From contig NC_079318.1 in NCBI RefSeq assembly GCF_029931775.1, forward strand, positions 59,932,659-59,996,658: a stretch of 64,000 bases of DNA, written 5' to 3'. Under the pieces are notes generated by a model. The model was not told where the DNA came from and ran no database searches. It saw only the letters and a list, made by a program, of their open reading frames with translations. The stretch is from Euleptes europaea (taxonomy: Eukaryota > Chordata > Lepidosauria > Squamata > Sphaerodactylidae). Made by a program: the position numbers and the translations under genes. Below are positions 12,126 to 24,030 of this stretch, one piece after another. The first letter of the stretch is position 1. Every line of letters starts with the position of its first letter.

Positions 12126-13268
12126 ACCCAGGAGACACTCATTCCCCCCCTCCCCATGTGCACACACATACACATCTTTTTGTGAAGCAAAGTGTTTGTG
12201 CATTTAGCAGGTACATAAGCCCATTTATAACTCTTGTCAGTCAGTGTGTAGAACCAGAGTGTTTGCCCAACCACCCATTGCTCACATCACATTAAAAAAA
12301 CAACAGTGAAAAACTCCCTTTCGGTTGTTCTCTGTCTGCCACCAAGTTGAACCAGCCCCCTGGCTTTGTGTGTATTTTCAGTGTAACCAAAATAGATTTC
12401 AGATGTGTAAACAGCCACTCTATCTGCCTCATTCATATTTGATGGATACGTCTGCACAGTGGATACTTGGATCCTCTCAGTAAGGGATAAGAAACCAGAT
12501 ACAATAGTGTCACAGCTCCTTCTCGGTTACATGGTAGGGGTGGCAGCTGTTATTCTAGGCAGCTTGCAATGCAATGGGTGATGAAGGGATAGGAAAAATA
12601 ATTAGAGGTATATATTGCGGAAATCACCTTTCCATGTTGCAGCTCAGCACTACCTCTAATAGAACACACAGAAAGGTCTACTCAGGGTTGATGAGTTCAC
12701 ATCAAGTTAGTCCTCTCTTTAGGTTATCAGGATGCTGCATAATTGTAGCAATAGGGCTATTAAACCAATGCATACAAGAGGGTTAAGACTGCTGTTTAAT
12801 GAATATGATAAGAAAACTGTTATCTGTGACTTTGTGTCCCCAGCCATTGGCTGAGTGCTGTGATGCCATAGAATGTTCATGAACATCCTAATTACTTATA
12901 GTATGACCTAATAGCGGAATTGTGAAAATCAGCACACCTGGTTCAAAGAAAAGCAAAAAATCAATTGATTTGGAAGGAAAAACTTACTCAAGACCTAGAA
13001 ATCAGAAATCATCTGTACTGCATGGGAAGATAAAGCAGCTGAGGACCAGTATATCCTGGAGAGGACACGGGAATGGGAGATGAAGGTGTCAGAAATGGAA
13101 TGGAGGAAAAAACATTATGTGGGACAGGAATAAACATCAGGAGATCTGAAACATTTCCACCTAGAGCTGCGCTGAAGGTTAAGCTGAGAGATAGCGGCTT
13201 GCCAAAATGCGCAGGCCTATTATAGGAGATCTATCGTTAAAAAGTGGGGAAGGGTTGTTGGGTTTAAC
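12126..13268. other. No gene or clear repeat recognised
   Basis: I see no exon with a domain or good splice context. The region is unremarkable apart from a C-rich and (CA)-rich patch near 12140-12175. Confidence 0.4.
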
Positions 13269-13478
13269 TAGGGTTGCCAACCACCAGGTAGTAGCTGGAG
13301 ATCTCCTCCTATTACAACTGATTTCCAGCTGATACAGATCAGTTCACCTTGAGCAAATGGGCGCTTTGGCAATTGGACTCTTATGGCATTGAAGTCCCTC
13401 CCCTCCCCAAAACCCGCCCTCTTCAGGCTCCACCTCAAAAACCTCCTGCCAATGGCAAAGAGGGACCTGGCAACCCTG
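13269..13478 (+). mobile_element. hAT-type MITE, family A1
   Basis: It runs TAGGGTTGCC to GGCAACCCTG, with flanks GGTTTAAC and TGTTTAAC (7 of 8 match). Confidence 0.88.
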
Positions 13479-13551
13479 TGTTTAACTCTCCACTCCCATG
13501 TCATTTCCTTGACATAAACCCACCCTTCACTTGATGCTGCAATTAGATCAA

Positions 13552-13553
<2 letters not shown>

Positions 13554-13639
<86 letters not shown>
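13554..13639. repeat. (CT)n(CA)n microsatellite
   Basis: About 40 bp of CT repeats run directly into about 45 bp of CA repeats. Confidence 0.97.
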
Positions 13640-13641
<2 letters not shown>

Positions 13642-13764
13642 AGACATACTGCAATATTAATTGAAAGTTTGGGGATGGTTTAAAATGGGGGAACAGCACT
13701 GAAGGATATCTTGGGCTGATAATTAATTTTGTAAAGTCAGAAATCATAATCATGGATCTCTTAT

Positions 13765-14095
13765 GCCTTGTTTGTTTGGGAAATGTATGTGCTGTCCTCT
13801 CCAGAGACCAGCTTGAGATGGCTTACAACTAAAACAGTACAACAAAACTGTTAAAACACACCCATTAAAAACAAAACAAAGACACTAATACCAAGCCAAA
13901 ACCATTAAAAACAAGACAGGGTATTAAAACAGCATGAAGAAAACATTCATCAGCCTAAAATGAAATTGATAAAACAGTCCTCGGGCAAGAAGCGGACCAT
14001 ATATCAACTAAAAGAGATAAAAAATCTTTAGTTGAAAGCCTGAGTGAGAAGGAATGTGGGTGCCTGGCAAGCCTGATAGAGAAAGGCATTCCAAA
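13765..14095 (-). mobile_element. L2-like LINE 3' region
   Basis: Repeated cattaaaaacaa words and the layout resemble the 3' UTR of L2 copies at 29440 and 43247 in this window. Confidence 0.5.
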
Positions 14096-14099
14096 AATG

Positions 14100-14358
14100 A
14101 GAAGAAGAAGAAGAGTTGGTTTTCATATGCTGACTTTCTCTACCTTTTTAAAGGAGATTCAAACCAGCTTACAATCTCGTTCCCTTCCTATCCCCAGTAC
14201 AGACACCTTGTGAGGTGGGGGGTGGGTGGGCTGAGAGAGTTCAGAGAACTGTGACTGGCCCAAGGTCACCCAGCTGGCTTCACATGTAGGAGTGAGGAAT
14301 CAAACCCAGTTCTCCATATTAGAGACCACCATTCCTGACCACTATACCACGCTGGCTC
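14100..14358 (-). repeat. tRNA-derived SINE (gtggtgtagtgg family)
   Basis: Same body as 4211-4519; it begins with gaagaagaagaagag and ends at accacgctggctcc. Confidence 0.8.
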
Positions 14359-14884
14359 CAGTGCTTCAGAAGAGGATATTAGTTGACTACGTTTGACCTT
14401 CAGTTGAGGATTGCCAATAACCTGGAGGGAAAAAAATTCCTATCCCCTTTAATAGAGGCTTAATATTTGGAAATGGACAGGTGAACCTTTTCATGGCATG
14501 GAGGTAAATCCAGTCATCTGATAAACCTCTATTAATGGGACAGGACCGTTTTTCTCGCAGGCCCCCTAACCAAGAGTATGCCTAAATTGTACTTTCTGTC
14601 AAATAAGCATCCCTCCAGTTTTTGTTTTTTCATACCTTTGTCTTGGTGGAACACTGGAGAACTTTTCTAAAATAAAATTAGAACAATAACCTGGGAAAAA
14701 AGTAGATTTGATCATAAATCCCTGGAAAAGAATTTTCACAGGTATAATGGTCTGCATAGCTGGTGGGATGAAGTTATTGCAGATTTGCCCTACTGGAGTT
14801 TCCTTGGAGGCTGAGGATAGATTAGACCTCCTCTCCATAGTTGATGGTCCAGCACTGGTCCAGGTAACAACAACAACAATAATA

Positions 14885-15146
14885 ATAGGAAGAAGAAGAA
14901 GAAGAGTTATTTTTTATACCCTGATTTTCTTTACCTTTTAAGGAGTCTCAAACTGGCTTACAATCATCATCCCTTCCTCTCCCCACAACACACACCTTGT
15001 GAGGTAGGTCGGGCTAAGAGAGAGTTCAGAGAGAACTGTGACTAGTCCTAGGTCACCCAGCAGACTTCATATGGTGGAGTGGGGAATCAAACCCGGTTCT
15101 TCAGATTATTGTCCACTGCTCTTAACCACTATGCCACACTGGCAGT
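14885..15146 (-). repeat. tRNA-derived SINE (gtggtgtagtgg family)
   Basis: Same family, preceded by (CAA)n(TAA)n and (GAA)n short repeats at 14867-14906. Confidence 0.8.
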
Positions 15147-15699
15147 CAAGTAATACTTGATTGTCCTGCCCTTAAATATTATACCAGCTGGATTTGAAAA
15201 TCTTGGTTCCTATTTGAGCTTTTCCTATCTCCATAATAATGAAGAAACTTATAGGAGTAAGCAGCAGTTGAAGAGGCCAAAGAATTATTCTCTATTCTTA
15301 CTAGTTATTATATATGACGGTGAACCTACTTCACAGCTTTTGCAATAGCTGCTTCAAATCTTGGTGTTTTGATGCTCCCAAGATGGAGCTGTTTGCTAAA
15401 ACAATTCTTACCATAATATCTTTTGAAAACAAAAAGAGAAAAAAAGCCCACACTGAATGTTACTTTAGAATGCCGAGAAAGGAGGAGAAAAGAAGCCCCC
15501 ACACTTCAAAACTGACAGGAAATAAAACAGTGCTACAGCAACATCAAGTGATATGCGGCTCGGTCCTCAGAGACAAACTACACCAACTCACTAGAGGGGA
15601 AGGGAGAAAAGATGTATTCAAATTGTCTGGATACACACACATCTCTGCTTCTCTCTTTCGTATATAGATAATGGGTCTCATATGCATGCAAAGGGCCCC

Positions 15700-16660
15700 T
15701 GCACATGTAATGATCCACATTCCATTTTTATATAGATATCAAACAATGGCTCAAGGCAGCATAGAGATGCAGGTATAAACGATACTGTACAAATATATTA
15801 AAATATTACAAATACCAAAAAAGGACAGCAAACAGCCCTAAACCCATCTCGACAGCACACACTTGGCAGCACAAACATTGTTTCAGTTTGGTTAAATTGC
15901 CCTCAAAAGCTCTTCTTTGAACAAAAGTTCTCAAGAACCTGTGCCAAAGAGGTATCCTCCTGGCCCCCTCTGGAAGGCTGTTCTGAAGAGCAGCTGTAAC
16001 GGCCAAAAAGGAATATGCTCAAGCTATGGCAAAGCTAATGGACTTCATGGGCATAACATTCAAGAGAAAGTTCTGGGAAATCTAAGTGCATGAATGGGTT
16101 CACAACAGGAAGGAAAGTCCTTCAGGCATGTGGATGCCAGGCAATGTAGGGCATTATAGGTAAGACACAGAAGCAAACAGGAAGCCAATGTCGACTGCAT
16201 AAAATTAAGGTGATATTGGCACACCCCTGAGCTGTAGTTAGCAAGTGAGCAGCTGCATTCTGTATCAGCCAAAACTTCTGGATTGCCTTCAAGAATAGCC
16301 CCACTTATAACACATTGCAAGACTCCTGACAGGATGTTATGGAGGCATGGATCAGCATGGCCAACTTGGCAGAGTAGAGGTAGGGAGTCTATTTCCTCAC
16401 AGTGCAGCTAAAAAAACACACTTCTCACAGCATCATTAACCTGGTCCCCCAAGACATGGGATCTAGTAAAATTCCCAAGCTCTTCACTGTATTTGTTAAT
16501 GTAAGCACCATAAGCACCACCCACGGACAAGGCTATTCCCTCAAAAACTTTTGCTTTACCAACCAGAATTGTGTGCAACTTGTCTGGATTCAGCTTTCAC
16601 TTGTCATGCCTCAGCTACATGACCACCGCATCTAGGCACTGGCCCCGAACAGAGACTGCT
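15700..16660 (-). mobile_element. L2-like LINE, old 3' portion
   Basis: The order of conserved phrases in reverse complement follows L2 ORF2: gcagccaatgt-like, ctgcattctgtatcagcc, then ttgtctggattcagctt near 16580. Translations are too eroded for a clean domain. Confidence 0.55.
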
Positions 16661-16675
16661 GTTTCTGGTGACTTA

Positions 16676-17148
16676 CCGTATATACTCGCGTATAAGCCGA
16701 GTTTTTCAGCCCCAAAAAAGGGCTGAAAAAGCCGGCCTCGGCTTATACGCGGGTCAATAAGGTAGGGGAGGGGAGGGAGGGAGGAGGGAGGGGGCAACTT
16801 ACCGCCACAGCCATCGCCGCCGCCACCGCTGCCGGGCCCATGCGGCTTCCCCCGGCCAGGAGCGCCCTGTGAGGGCCTCCTGCGGCCACTAAAAGGCCGC
16901 GTGACCGCCGCCGCCGGGCGCACCCGGCTCCCCCCGCCCTGGAAGGGCCGGGGGAAGACTCCTGCGGGGGGCCCGCCGCCGCCACCACCACCTTCGCCGG
17001 GAGCCCTGTCAGGTAAGCCTGCGGGTGGGGGGAGGGGTTATAAGCCGACCCTCGGCTTATACACGGGTGCCAAATTTTTCCCCATTTTTGGGGAGAAATT
17101 AGGCACCTCGGCTTATACGCGGGTCGGCTTATACATGGGTATATACGG
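16676..17148. mobile_element. DNA-transposon MITE (CCGTATATAC ends) with a GC-rich centre
   Basis: The inverted ends CCGTATATAC and GTATATACGG are flanked by TA on both sides, and words such as cggcttatacgcgggt repeat near both ends. The centre (about 16760-17035) is very GC-rich with many CpGs and contains gccgccgccaccaccacc and a donor-like caggtaagc. No transposase is present. Confidence 0.75.
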
Positions 17149-17150
17149 TA

Positions 17151-18076
17151 TTCAAAGAAATATACAGTGGTAATATTTTGAAGTTATTGTGTGTGTAATT
17201 TTGAGGGACAGAATTCAAGCTGCTTGGGCAACCACCAGCCTGGAATTCCTGCATGTGGAATGTTTTCTAAGTAATATTGCTTTGGTGTTACTTCCCTGCT
17301 GTGATGTCATTCACGATGACCCCGTTTCCCTTTTGTGATAACTGTGTCTAGAAGACAGGTGATAGCTGGAATTTCAAGCATGTCAGTTCAAGTCAAGAGT
17401 TTGTTGTGTTTCAGATCCCTGATGGATTGTCAGGCTACAAAGACGAATCCAGGCAGAGAGAGATTTTTTTTTAAAAAAAATTAGAGTTGATGAGATGGAT
17501 AGCCTTTTTTACTATCCTTACATAACCCATTAGACATTCTGCACAATGCATCTTGCCAGCTATTGATAATGAGGGAGAAAAGAATTCAAGATCAGATAGA
17601 CAGGGAGGCATTATGCTAATGCATTATGATAGGCAAGGCAGTAACTTAATTTGCATCATTGCTGGCTAAGGCAGGCCCAGCATAATTTCCAAATTTATGG
17701 GATGATAGACAGAAAATTGTATCTCTTGCCAAGGAAGGAATCCAAAATAGTTTGAAGGGCTGTTTAAACACTAAACAAAAGCTTTCCAAGAAGCATCTAT
17801 CAGATACACAAAAAATAACCCCTGATTACGAATTAGATACATTTTACTGGGTCAGAATGATCCATTTTATGTGCTTTAGGATGGCGGGAATGGAAGGAGG
17901 GTGTTCAAGTAACACTCAAAGTTTATCAACCACAAAAGCAAAAAGGGGGCAAGCTTCAAACTGCAAGATGTGATGATCACATAACAGCTTCAGTTTCTTA
18001 TGGACAACACTATCTAATGGCAGAAACAATCATTTAAATATCACAAAGAATTAAACCTTATATAGAAGAATGAGTA
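17151..18076. other. No gene recognised
   Basis: Apparently single-copy sequence without a supported exon or repeat. Confidence 0.4.
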
Positions 18077-18383
18077 GGAGCCCCGTGGCGCAGAGTGGTA
18101 ATCTGCAGTACTGCAGTCCAAGCTCTGCTCACGACCTGAGTTCGATCCCGACGGAAGTCGGTTTCAGGTAGCCGGCTCAAGGTTGACTCAGCCTTCCATC
18201 CTTCCAAGGTCGATCAAATGAGTACCCAGCTTGCTGGGGGTAAAGGGAAGATGACTGGGGAAGGCACTGGCAAACCACCCCATAAATATAGTCTGCCTAG
18301 TAAACGTCGGGATGTGACATCATCCCATGGGTCAGGAATGACCCGGTTCTTGCACAGGGGACCTTTACCTTTTTTTTTTAGGA
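18077..18383 (+). repeat. Sauria SINE, full length
   Basis: The tRNA-like head has box A gtggcgcagagtgg and box B gagttcgatcc. The middle is gcttgctgggggtaaaggg and the tail gacccggttcttgcacaggg ends in cctttaccttt. The BovB-related tail is typical of squamate SINEs. Confidence 0.92.
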
Positions 18384-19299
18384 AGAATGTCACTTATCTC
18401 TTCATGATTCTGCATTGATTGCTTCTACTACCAATAGTCTCACATCACTATTTAATATTTGTATACAACATACAATTTTCCAAACATTTTACACATATGC
18501 TCACAACCAGAGTTTTGGTAGACTGGAACTACATTTCCCTTTGGCACTGACTTTTCTGCTTTTCTTAAGTACCTCTGAGGAAGGCCTTACAAAATCTCCC
18601 TCCAAAATCAAGTATACACTTTCTCTCTCTAGATGCCCCCCCCCCAAAAAATTTCCAAACTATGTGCAACTTGTTTCTGTCTCTGTATTTTAGCCAGCTG
18701 GTCTTTTGCATATTCCCAAGAGAGCTCAGTCATCATCTGAGCATGTTTACTCATGCTGTACATTTGCACAAAACAGCATTGCTGGATCTTGTAGGTGTAA
18801 TTAATAACAGGTAATACTCAACATAATACTTTTTTCAGTTTGCAGATATTACACCTCTTTTCTGTCATGAACTCATTATGAGAGAAATTTACTTAGACTA
18901 AGTTGCAGTCTCCTAAGATTTTAACGAAATTCATTTCTTATTTTAGTAGGATGGTCCTAACTGAACACAGTGGGTATTCCTTATTTTTATACTCCATGCA
19001 TCTGTAAAACATAATGGATCTCTCCTGTCTTTGTAAATTTCATGGGGCAAATTGTTAAAACAGGAATTTTGCATTGCTGGATTCATATTAAGGATTCATC
19101 TGTCTCTTCACTTTACCTCCAATTATTGCCAGCTGGATACTTCTAAGACCTCTCAAGCAAGGCATGATGGTGATAAGCTTCTCTTGCTTTCCCTCAGCAT
19201 CTGGGAACTGGAAATATATTGATTCTGGAAATGGAGGTTCAATTTATCTATCATAGACCTGTTCTTCAAAAACCTAACTCAGACAATATGTGTTTACCA
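18384..19299. other. No gene recognised
   Basis: AT-rich sequence with no supported feature. Confidence 0.4.
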
Positions 19300-19470
19300 A
19301 AAATCCCAGGTTCAGTCCTTGGTGTCTCCAGTTCGGAGAAAGGTAGCAAGTGCTGGAAAAGATCTTACTCCTGTTTAAACCTGGAAACCCTTTGTGAGTT
19401 GGAGTAGATGATATTGAGCCAAAATGACCAATAATCTGACCTAGTAGAAAGCATCTTCTGTAAGCCATTC
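19300..19470 (+). repeat. MIR-like SINE, degraded
   Basis: aggttcagtccttggtgtct and gagtagatgatattgagcc align to the CORE SINE at 5742-5952. Confidence 0.5.
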
Positions 19471-19841
19471 AAATTACTGAATGAAGTGTAAGCCTGAGAA
19501 TTCAGTACCAGTATGTATCAAAATACCCTTGTAAGGTTGGAGGGTCAGTCTTTTATAGACAAGAATTCAATTAGAAAAATTGCCCTCGAAGGCACCTAGG
19601 ATCTGAGCCTGGTCCTTGAAATAAGGAAAGCACAACCATTACAAGTACGTTTACCTCACCTCTTCTACAAAGGGAATATGTTTATAATGGGAGCTGAAAC
19701 TGGTGGAAAGAAACAAGTAATGTACTTATGTGAACAATATATGTGAGCATGAGCAATGGGAGCTCATGGATCTCAGCCATCTGGACAACCACATTACAAA
19801 GAGTAACTCTAAATCATAGCCATGATATCTGCCATGATGAC

Positions 19842-20044
19842 CATAACCTCCAGGTAGTGGCAGGAGATCTCCTGCTATTACAACTGATCTTCAGCCAATA
19901 GAGATCAGTTTGCCTGGAGAAAATGGCCGCTTTGACTATTAGACTCTATGGCATTGAAGTCCCTCCGCTCCCCAAACCCTGCCCTCCTCAGGCTCTACAT
20001 CAAAAACCTCCCACCGGTGGCGAAAAGGGACCTGGCAACCCTAC
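19842..20044 (+). mobile_element. hAT-type MITE, family A1, left end eroded
   Basis: The body and right end (gggacctggcaacccta) are intact, but the first dozen bases are lost. Another hAT fragment (gggttgccaagtgccagg) follows at 20057-20107. Confidence 0.8.
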
Positions 20045-20117
20045 CTCTAAGCCAGGTAGGGTTGCCAACCAGGGTTGCCAAGTGCCAGGTGGTGGCAGGC
20101 AAACCAATCCAGCACTT

Positions 20118-20528
20118 CCTAACTGGAAAGAAAACTAACCTAAGCAAAAAAGCTAAACAGGAGAGCGATCCTAAACAAATGACCGTATGCTAATCAGTAA
20201 AAAATGCACAAAAAAGATGCACAAAGTTCCAAGCATTAAAGAAGTTCAAAACGCAGTACTCTGCACTGTATAATGTGACATGCCACTACTTGCAACTTGA
20301 GTAGTTTCCCACACACTTATTGACCGGGAAAATACAGAGTGGCTCGTGGAATAGCGATGTAAGAAGGCAAGGATGTGGGGTCGATCCTGTGCACGTTTCA
20401 AATCTGTTCCTTCTTCAGCTTGCCGTCTGTTTGTCTCCCAAAGGGGATTGCCACATGATTTTCAAAGGTTACATTCCAATCTATACATCATGCCAGTAGA
20501 AGCCACCAACGTTATCTGTAGCAGAGAT
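20118..20528 (-). mobile_element. Penelope-like element tail, copy 1
   Basis: About 410 bp matching 46743-47162 in reverse orientation; both hold a hammerhead-like core. No coding part is present. Assignment to Penelope-like elements rests on the hammerhead and the family's known habit of carrying them. Confidence 0.6.
20395..20418 (-). ncRNA. Hammerhead-ribozyme-like core
   Basis: In the minus sense, CTGAAGA, a GGA/TTT stem II with loop ACAGA, then GAAAC. Stems I and III were not verified. Confidence 0.5.
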
Positions 20529-20689
20529 GCTGTGATTTTTTTAAAAAAAAAATATTTCAGGAGTTTTTGCAAACCTGGGAATTTTTCAGGTTTGTAAAAA
20601 GAGTTGTCTTCGTGTCCCTGGCTCCATTTTCTGTATTTAAGTATCCACAGATGGGGCCATGTTTAGAAATGGATATATTGATAGTGTGT

Positions 20690-20766
20690 CCTATGCAGAG
20701 TTGCTCCAGTCAACGTGCATTGATTTCAGCAGGCTTAGAATGGAGTAACTCTGCATAGGATTGTAT
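20690..20766. mobile_element. Short palindromic MITE
   Basis: cctatgcagagttgctcc at the left is mirrored by ggagtaactctgcatagg at the right; relatives are at 21727 and 22671. Confidence 0.65.
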
Positions 20767-20885
20767 GATTAATTTCTGTATTGCATGCATAAGAAATGAA
20801 TGAAAAGATTCCACTTGCATTTGCCCACCAGTGAGACTAATAGTGCTCTACCAGCAGAACAAATGAGAAAATTAGGACAGGTGTA

Positions 20886-21136
20886 GATTGGTAAGCTCTG
20901 CTCACAACCTGTGTTCGATTGTGATGGAACTTGGTTTCAGGGAGCTGGCTCAAGGTTGACTCAGCCTTCCATCCTTCTGACGTAGGTTAAACGAGTACCC
21001 AGCTTGCTGGGGGTAAAGTGTAGATGATTGGGGAAGGCAATGGCAAACCAACCCTAGTAAATGTTGTGATGTGACATCACCTCATGGGTCAGTAATGACC
21101 CAGTGCTTGCACAGGGGACTACCTTTACCTTTAATG
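20886..21136 (+). repeat. Sauria SINE, head truncated
   Basis: It contains ttcgattgtgatgg, gcttgctgggggtaaag and a tail ending cctttaccttt, as in the copy at 18077. Confidence 0.88.
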
Positions 21137-21726
21137 TTCCAAAGTGGGACTTTCCCACCATTTCTTCCGTAGGTGCCTTCTTTACTGGTAATTAACTGAA
21201 CAATTATAATGTTATATAATGTCCATGAACTTTCCACCTGCTCAGGATGAAGGCATCAACTAGATAAATGATCAATTTTTTGCAAATAATTTTTATTTAC
21301 ATTGTAAGACATTTTTACACAGGGCATAGACCAAAATAAGGCATATGCTATTGGTAGAAATAGAATAAATAGAGATATTAGGAAAGCTGGGAGACTGCCA
21401 CTTGGGAAGCTATAGTAAGAAAGAAGGAACGGGGGCAGCAATAAAGAGGGGTACAAAAGCAAGCCAATGGGATCATAGCCCAGACCTTAAAAGCTGCATT
21501 TAGCAGGGGTAGTCTGTTTTCTGTGGTGTACCCCTGTTAAATCACCATCCCTATTTTATTCCTGTTTTTGCCTTTTGTTAAAATTTTATTAGTGGGACAC
21601 GCTCAATCCTATGGATTAATCCTATGGATTAATGCCCCTCTCCAGGGCTAAATTTGTGAGGGGGCGATGGATGTGTCTTGTCTCATATGCACATGCATAT
21701 AGGCATCCATATACAAACACTGTCAC

Positions 21727-21812
21727 TAGGGCTGCGATCCTAAGGACCTTTTCCTGAATGTCCACTGAATGACACGAGACTGAGTAGACCTGTTTAGGAT
21801 TGCTTCCTATGG
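21727..21812. mobile_element. Short palindromic MITE, diverged
   Basis: gcgatcctaagg at the left and ctgtttaggattgc at the right pair as inverted ends. Confidence 0.45.
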
Positions 21813-22144
21813 CACTGTCATTTCACACAGTGCAGTTGCTGAGATATACTTTGAACTGTTGACATAATACAGAACAATTAGGTTTTTCTGGTATATCTTT
21901 GACAACATACATCCTTGTGTTTAGCTTTTAATTCAGGACAGGGCAAGCTATTGCTGTATAAATGGATACAATACAACATACAGTTGGTAAAGCAGAGTCT
22001 TCAGCAGTGTGTGGGGCTGCTCAGTCAGGCTTAGTATAAGAATAAGATGTCCCTATATTTTACCTGGATGTCCCTGTTTTCATCTCTGAAATGTTGGCCG
22101 ATACAAAGAAAGGATGGCAGTAGGGTATCCAACTGCCAGGTAGT

Positions 22145-22480
22145 CAGTACAGGAGCGAAACCAATTTAAACAAAGTGCAAAAATCTTTATAAGCTACCAT
22201 ATATAGTTCAAGACAACGCAAGACAAAATGTACATCAAAACCCACAAAGTTCTATATATACATTTGTACAAAAGTTGTTTAACAAAGTTGTCTCAATAAT
22301 GAGTACAAAATCTTCTAATTGAAGGCAAATATCAGGTAGTGAGTTAGAGATCATCAGTTTGTGGAGGATACGGCCGTTTCATATTCTTAGCTCATAACGC
22401 AATTCTTCTTCAGTCCTTCATTCAATCTCCTGCATAACTTTCTACATATTCCATTAACATAATGTAGGTAACTTCAATAG
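22145..22480 (-). mobile_element. Penelope-like element tail
   Basis: An AT-rich minus-strand segment around a hammerhead-like core. Its left edge abuts a hAT-type MITE fragment (ccaactgccaggtagtcag). Confidence 0.45.
22376..22413 (-). ncRNA. Hammerhead-ribozyme-like core, long stem II
   Basis: In the minus sense, CTGAAGA and then GAAAC, separated by 26 bases that could form a loose stem II. This core is weaker than the others. Confidence 0.4.
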
Positions 22481-22670
22481 TCCCACAAAGAGTACAAAGC
22501 CAACCTCGTCCCACTCAGGGTAAGGATGGGGGCTTATTGTTGAGTTTTGAGAATTTGGATGGGGAAAATGTGCATCTAGAGAGTGGCAAATCCAAGGCAA
22601 AGCCTCCCATACATAAATGGCCTAAGGGAAAAGGGAGTATGTGTAAACCCTCACACAGGACCAGCAGCAC

Positions 22671-22746
22671 AATCCTAAACAGCATCAGATCCTTTTAAGT
22701 TCATTGATGTCAATGAACTCAGTATAACTCTGTTTAGGATTACAAT
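22671..22746. mobile_element. Short palindromic MITE
   Basis: caatcctaaacag at the left mirrors ctgtttaggatta at the right, around gttcattgatgtcaatgaac. Confidence 0.6.
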
Positions 22747-22899
22747 ATAAGTAAGAGAAGGAGTAGCAGCTTTTAGATGGCAGGAAGGAACAGGCAAGGC
22801 GACTGGGGAGGGGGCCAAGGATAGGAAGGCCGAGAGACCATGGGGCAAATGGTAATGTCCAATTTAAATGCTCCCTTGAACAAACCTGCCAAATCTTAG

Positions 22900-23460
22900 T
22901 TCAACCAGAATTATTGCAGGGTCTGTGGCTGCAGCTCTTCCTTCCACACAACCTCCTGAAAAGTTCCAAGTCCTCTGAGACTTGCATGCTTTATCTCCAA
23001 TAAGGAGACTTTAATCGAGGGCACCAGTTCCTCTGTCAACAACACGCCTCCAGAGCCAACAGTCATAAAACGTCCCTTTTCTAATTGCTGGCAACCGAGT
23101 TTCGGTGCGAGCAAAGGGGATGAAAGGGTTAAGCGGTGGGCAAACCCAACCAAGAACTCCAACCTTCTGGAATCGCACTTTACTCTTGAGCATTTCCCAG
23201 AGTACATACAGGACAGAGAAGCAAAGCATTGTAAGAGTTCAGTTCCCCAGCTGTCACAGGGCGTGAGTTTTGAGGGAATGAAAGCTGGTTATGAATGAAC
23301 GTAATGAATACCATGTGCACCCCGCCTCTGTTGCCAAATATTGACAATCTTGCTGTGTACACAGGTGAAGAATCCTGACATGCTTTTAACAAAAGGCTCT
23401 GAATCTCTTTTCTGCTGTTCTATCTGCGCAATCATTTGCCCAAATGGTTACTAAAGCATT
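22900..23460. other. Apparently single-copy sequence; no gene recognised
   Basis: The sequence lacks repeat signatures and has a CpG-bearing patch (accgagtttcggtgcgagc, 23094-23112). Minus-strand open frames cover 22911-23229 but show no known domain or clear splice structure. Confidence 0.35.
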
Positions 23461-23524
23461 ATAGAAAAAAAAGGTTTATTTCTCATGGTTTTATCATCCA
23501 GTTGGACAGTGTCTGGCAACCCAA

Positions 23525-24030
23525 AATTAACAATAAATACAATCAATCAATTGACCATTATTGGCATATTCTCGGAAGTATAGCATAGACGGTACACAAG
23601 AAGCTTCAATCCATACATTTCCCATATAAATATAATTTAAATCTTGATCCTAGTCTTGACAACTTCCGTCAAAAATTCCACCACCTTTAATGTGACTTCA
23701 GGGATAGAGTCATTCATTAAAAACTGGCATACGGAAGTTTCTTGGCTAGGTTTCATTTTATCAATCAAGGGTAAAATTGTTTTCTTACGAGGGCCATCAT
23801 GCAGAAGACAATTTATGATTATATGCTGAAGTGTATCATGTTGACTCAAACTGCATAAACATAATCTTTTCTCAAAAGGGATATTAAATCTACCCTTTAA
23901 TACCTCCGAGGGGAGGGCATTAAGTCTGGCGAGCATAAAAGCCCTCCGTTGGAGGGGATCCTCGAGTGTGTCAAAGTACTGCTGCAGTTTCCCGTGTTTA
24001 AACAATAAATACTTTTGTGTCAATTACTGC
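23525..24030 (-). mobile_element. Old LINE, C-terminal zinc-binding region and 3' end
   Basis: The minus strand reads AFMLARLNALPSEVLKGRF and then a C/H-rich segment (CLCSLSQHDTLQHIIINC), like the younger LINE at 48690. The 3' end has ATTGATTG repeats (23539-23551). The clade is unassigned. Confidence 0.65.

Noticed and set aside
13554-13639. CRISPR-like or regulatory array
   Set aside because: Plain dinucleotide microsatellite.
13268-13753. 161-codon minus frame
   Set aside because: It is produced by the CT/CA microsatellite and a MITE.
16750-17040. Real CpG-island promoter
   Set aside because: It is enclosed by transposon inverted ends, and no transcript or exon of a known gene is adjacent.
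18077-18150. True tRNA gene at the Sauria SINE head
   Set aside because: It has A and B box-like motifs but no cloverleaf that I can complete, and it continues into the SINE body and BovB-type tail.
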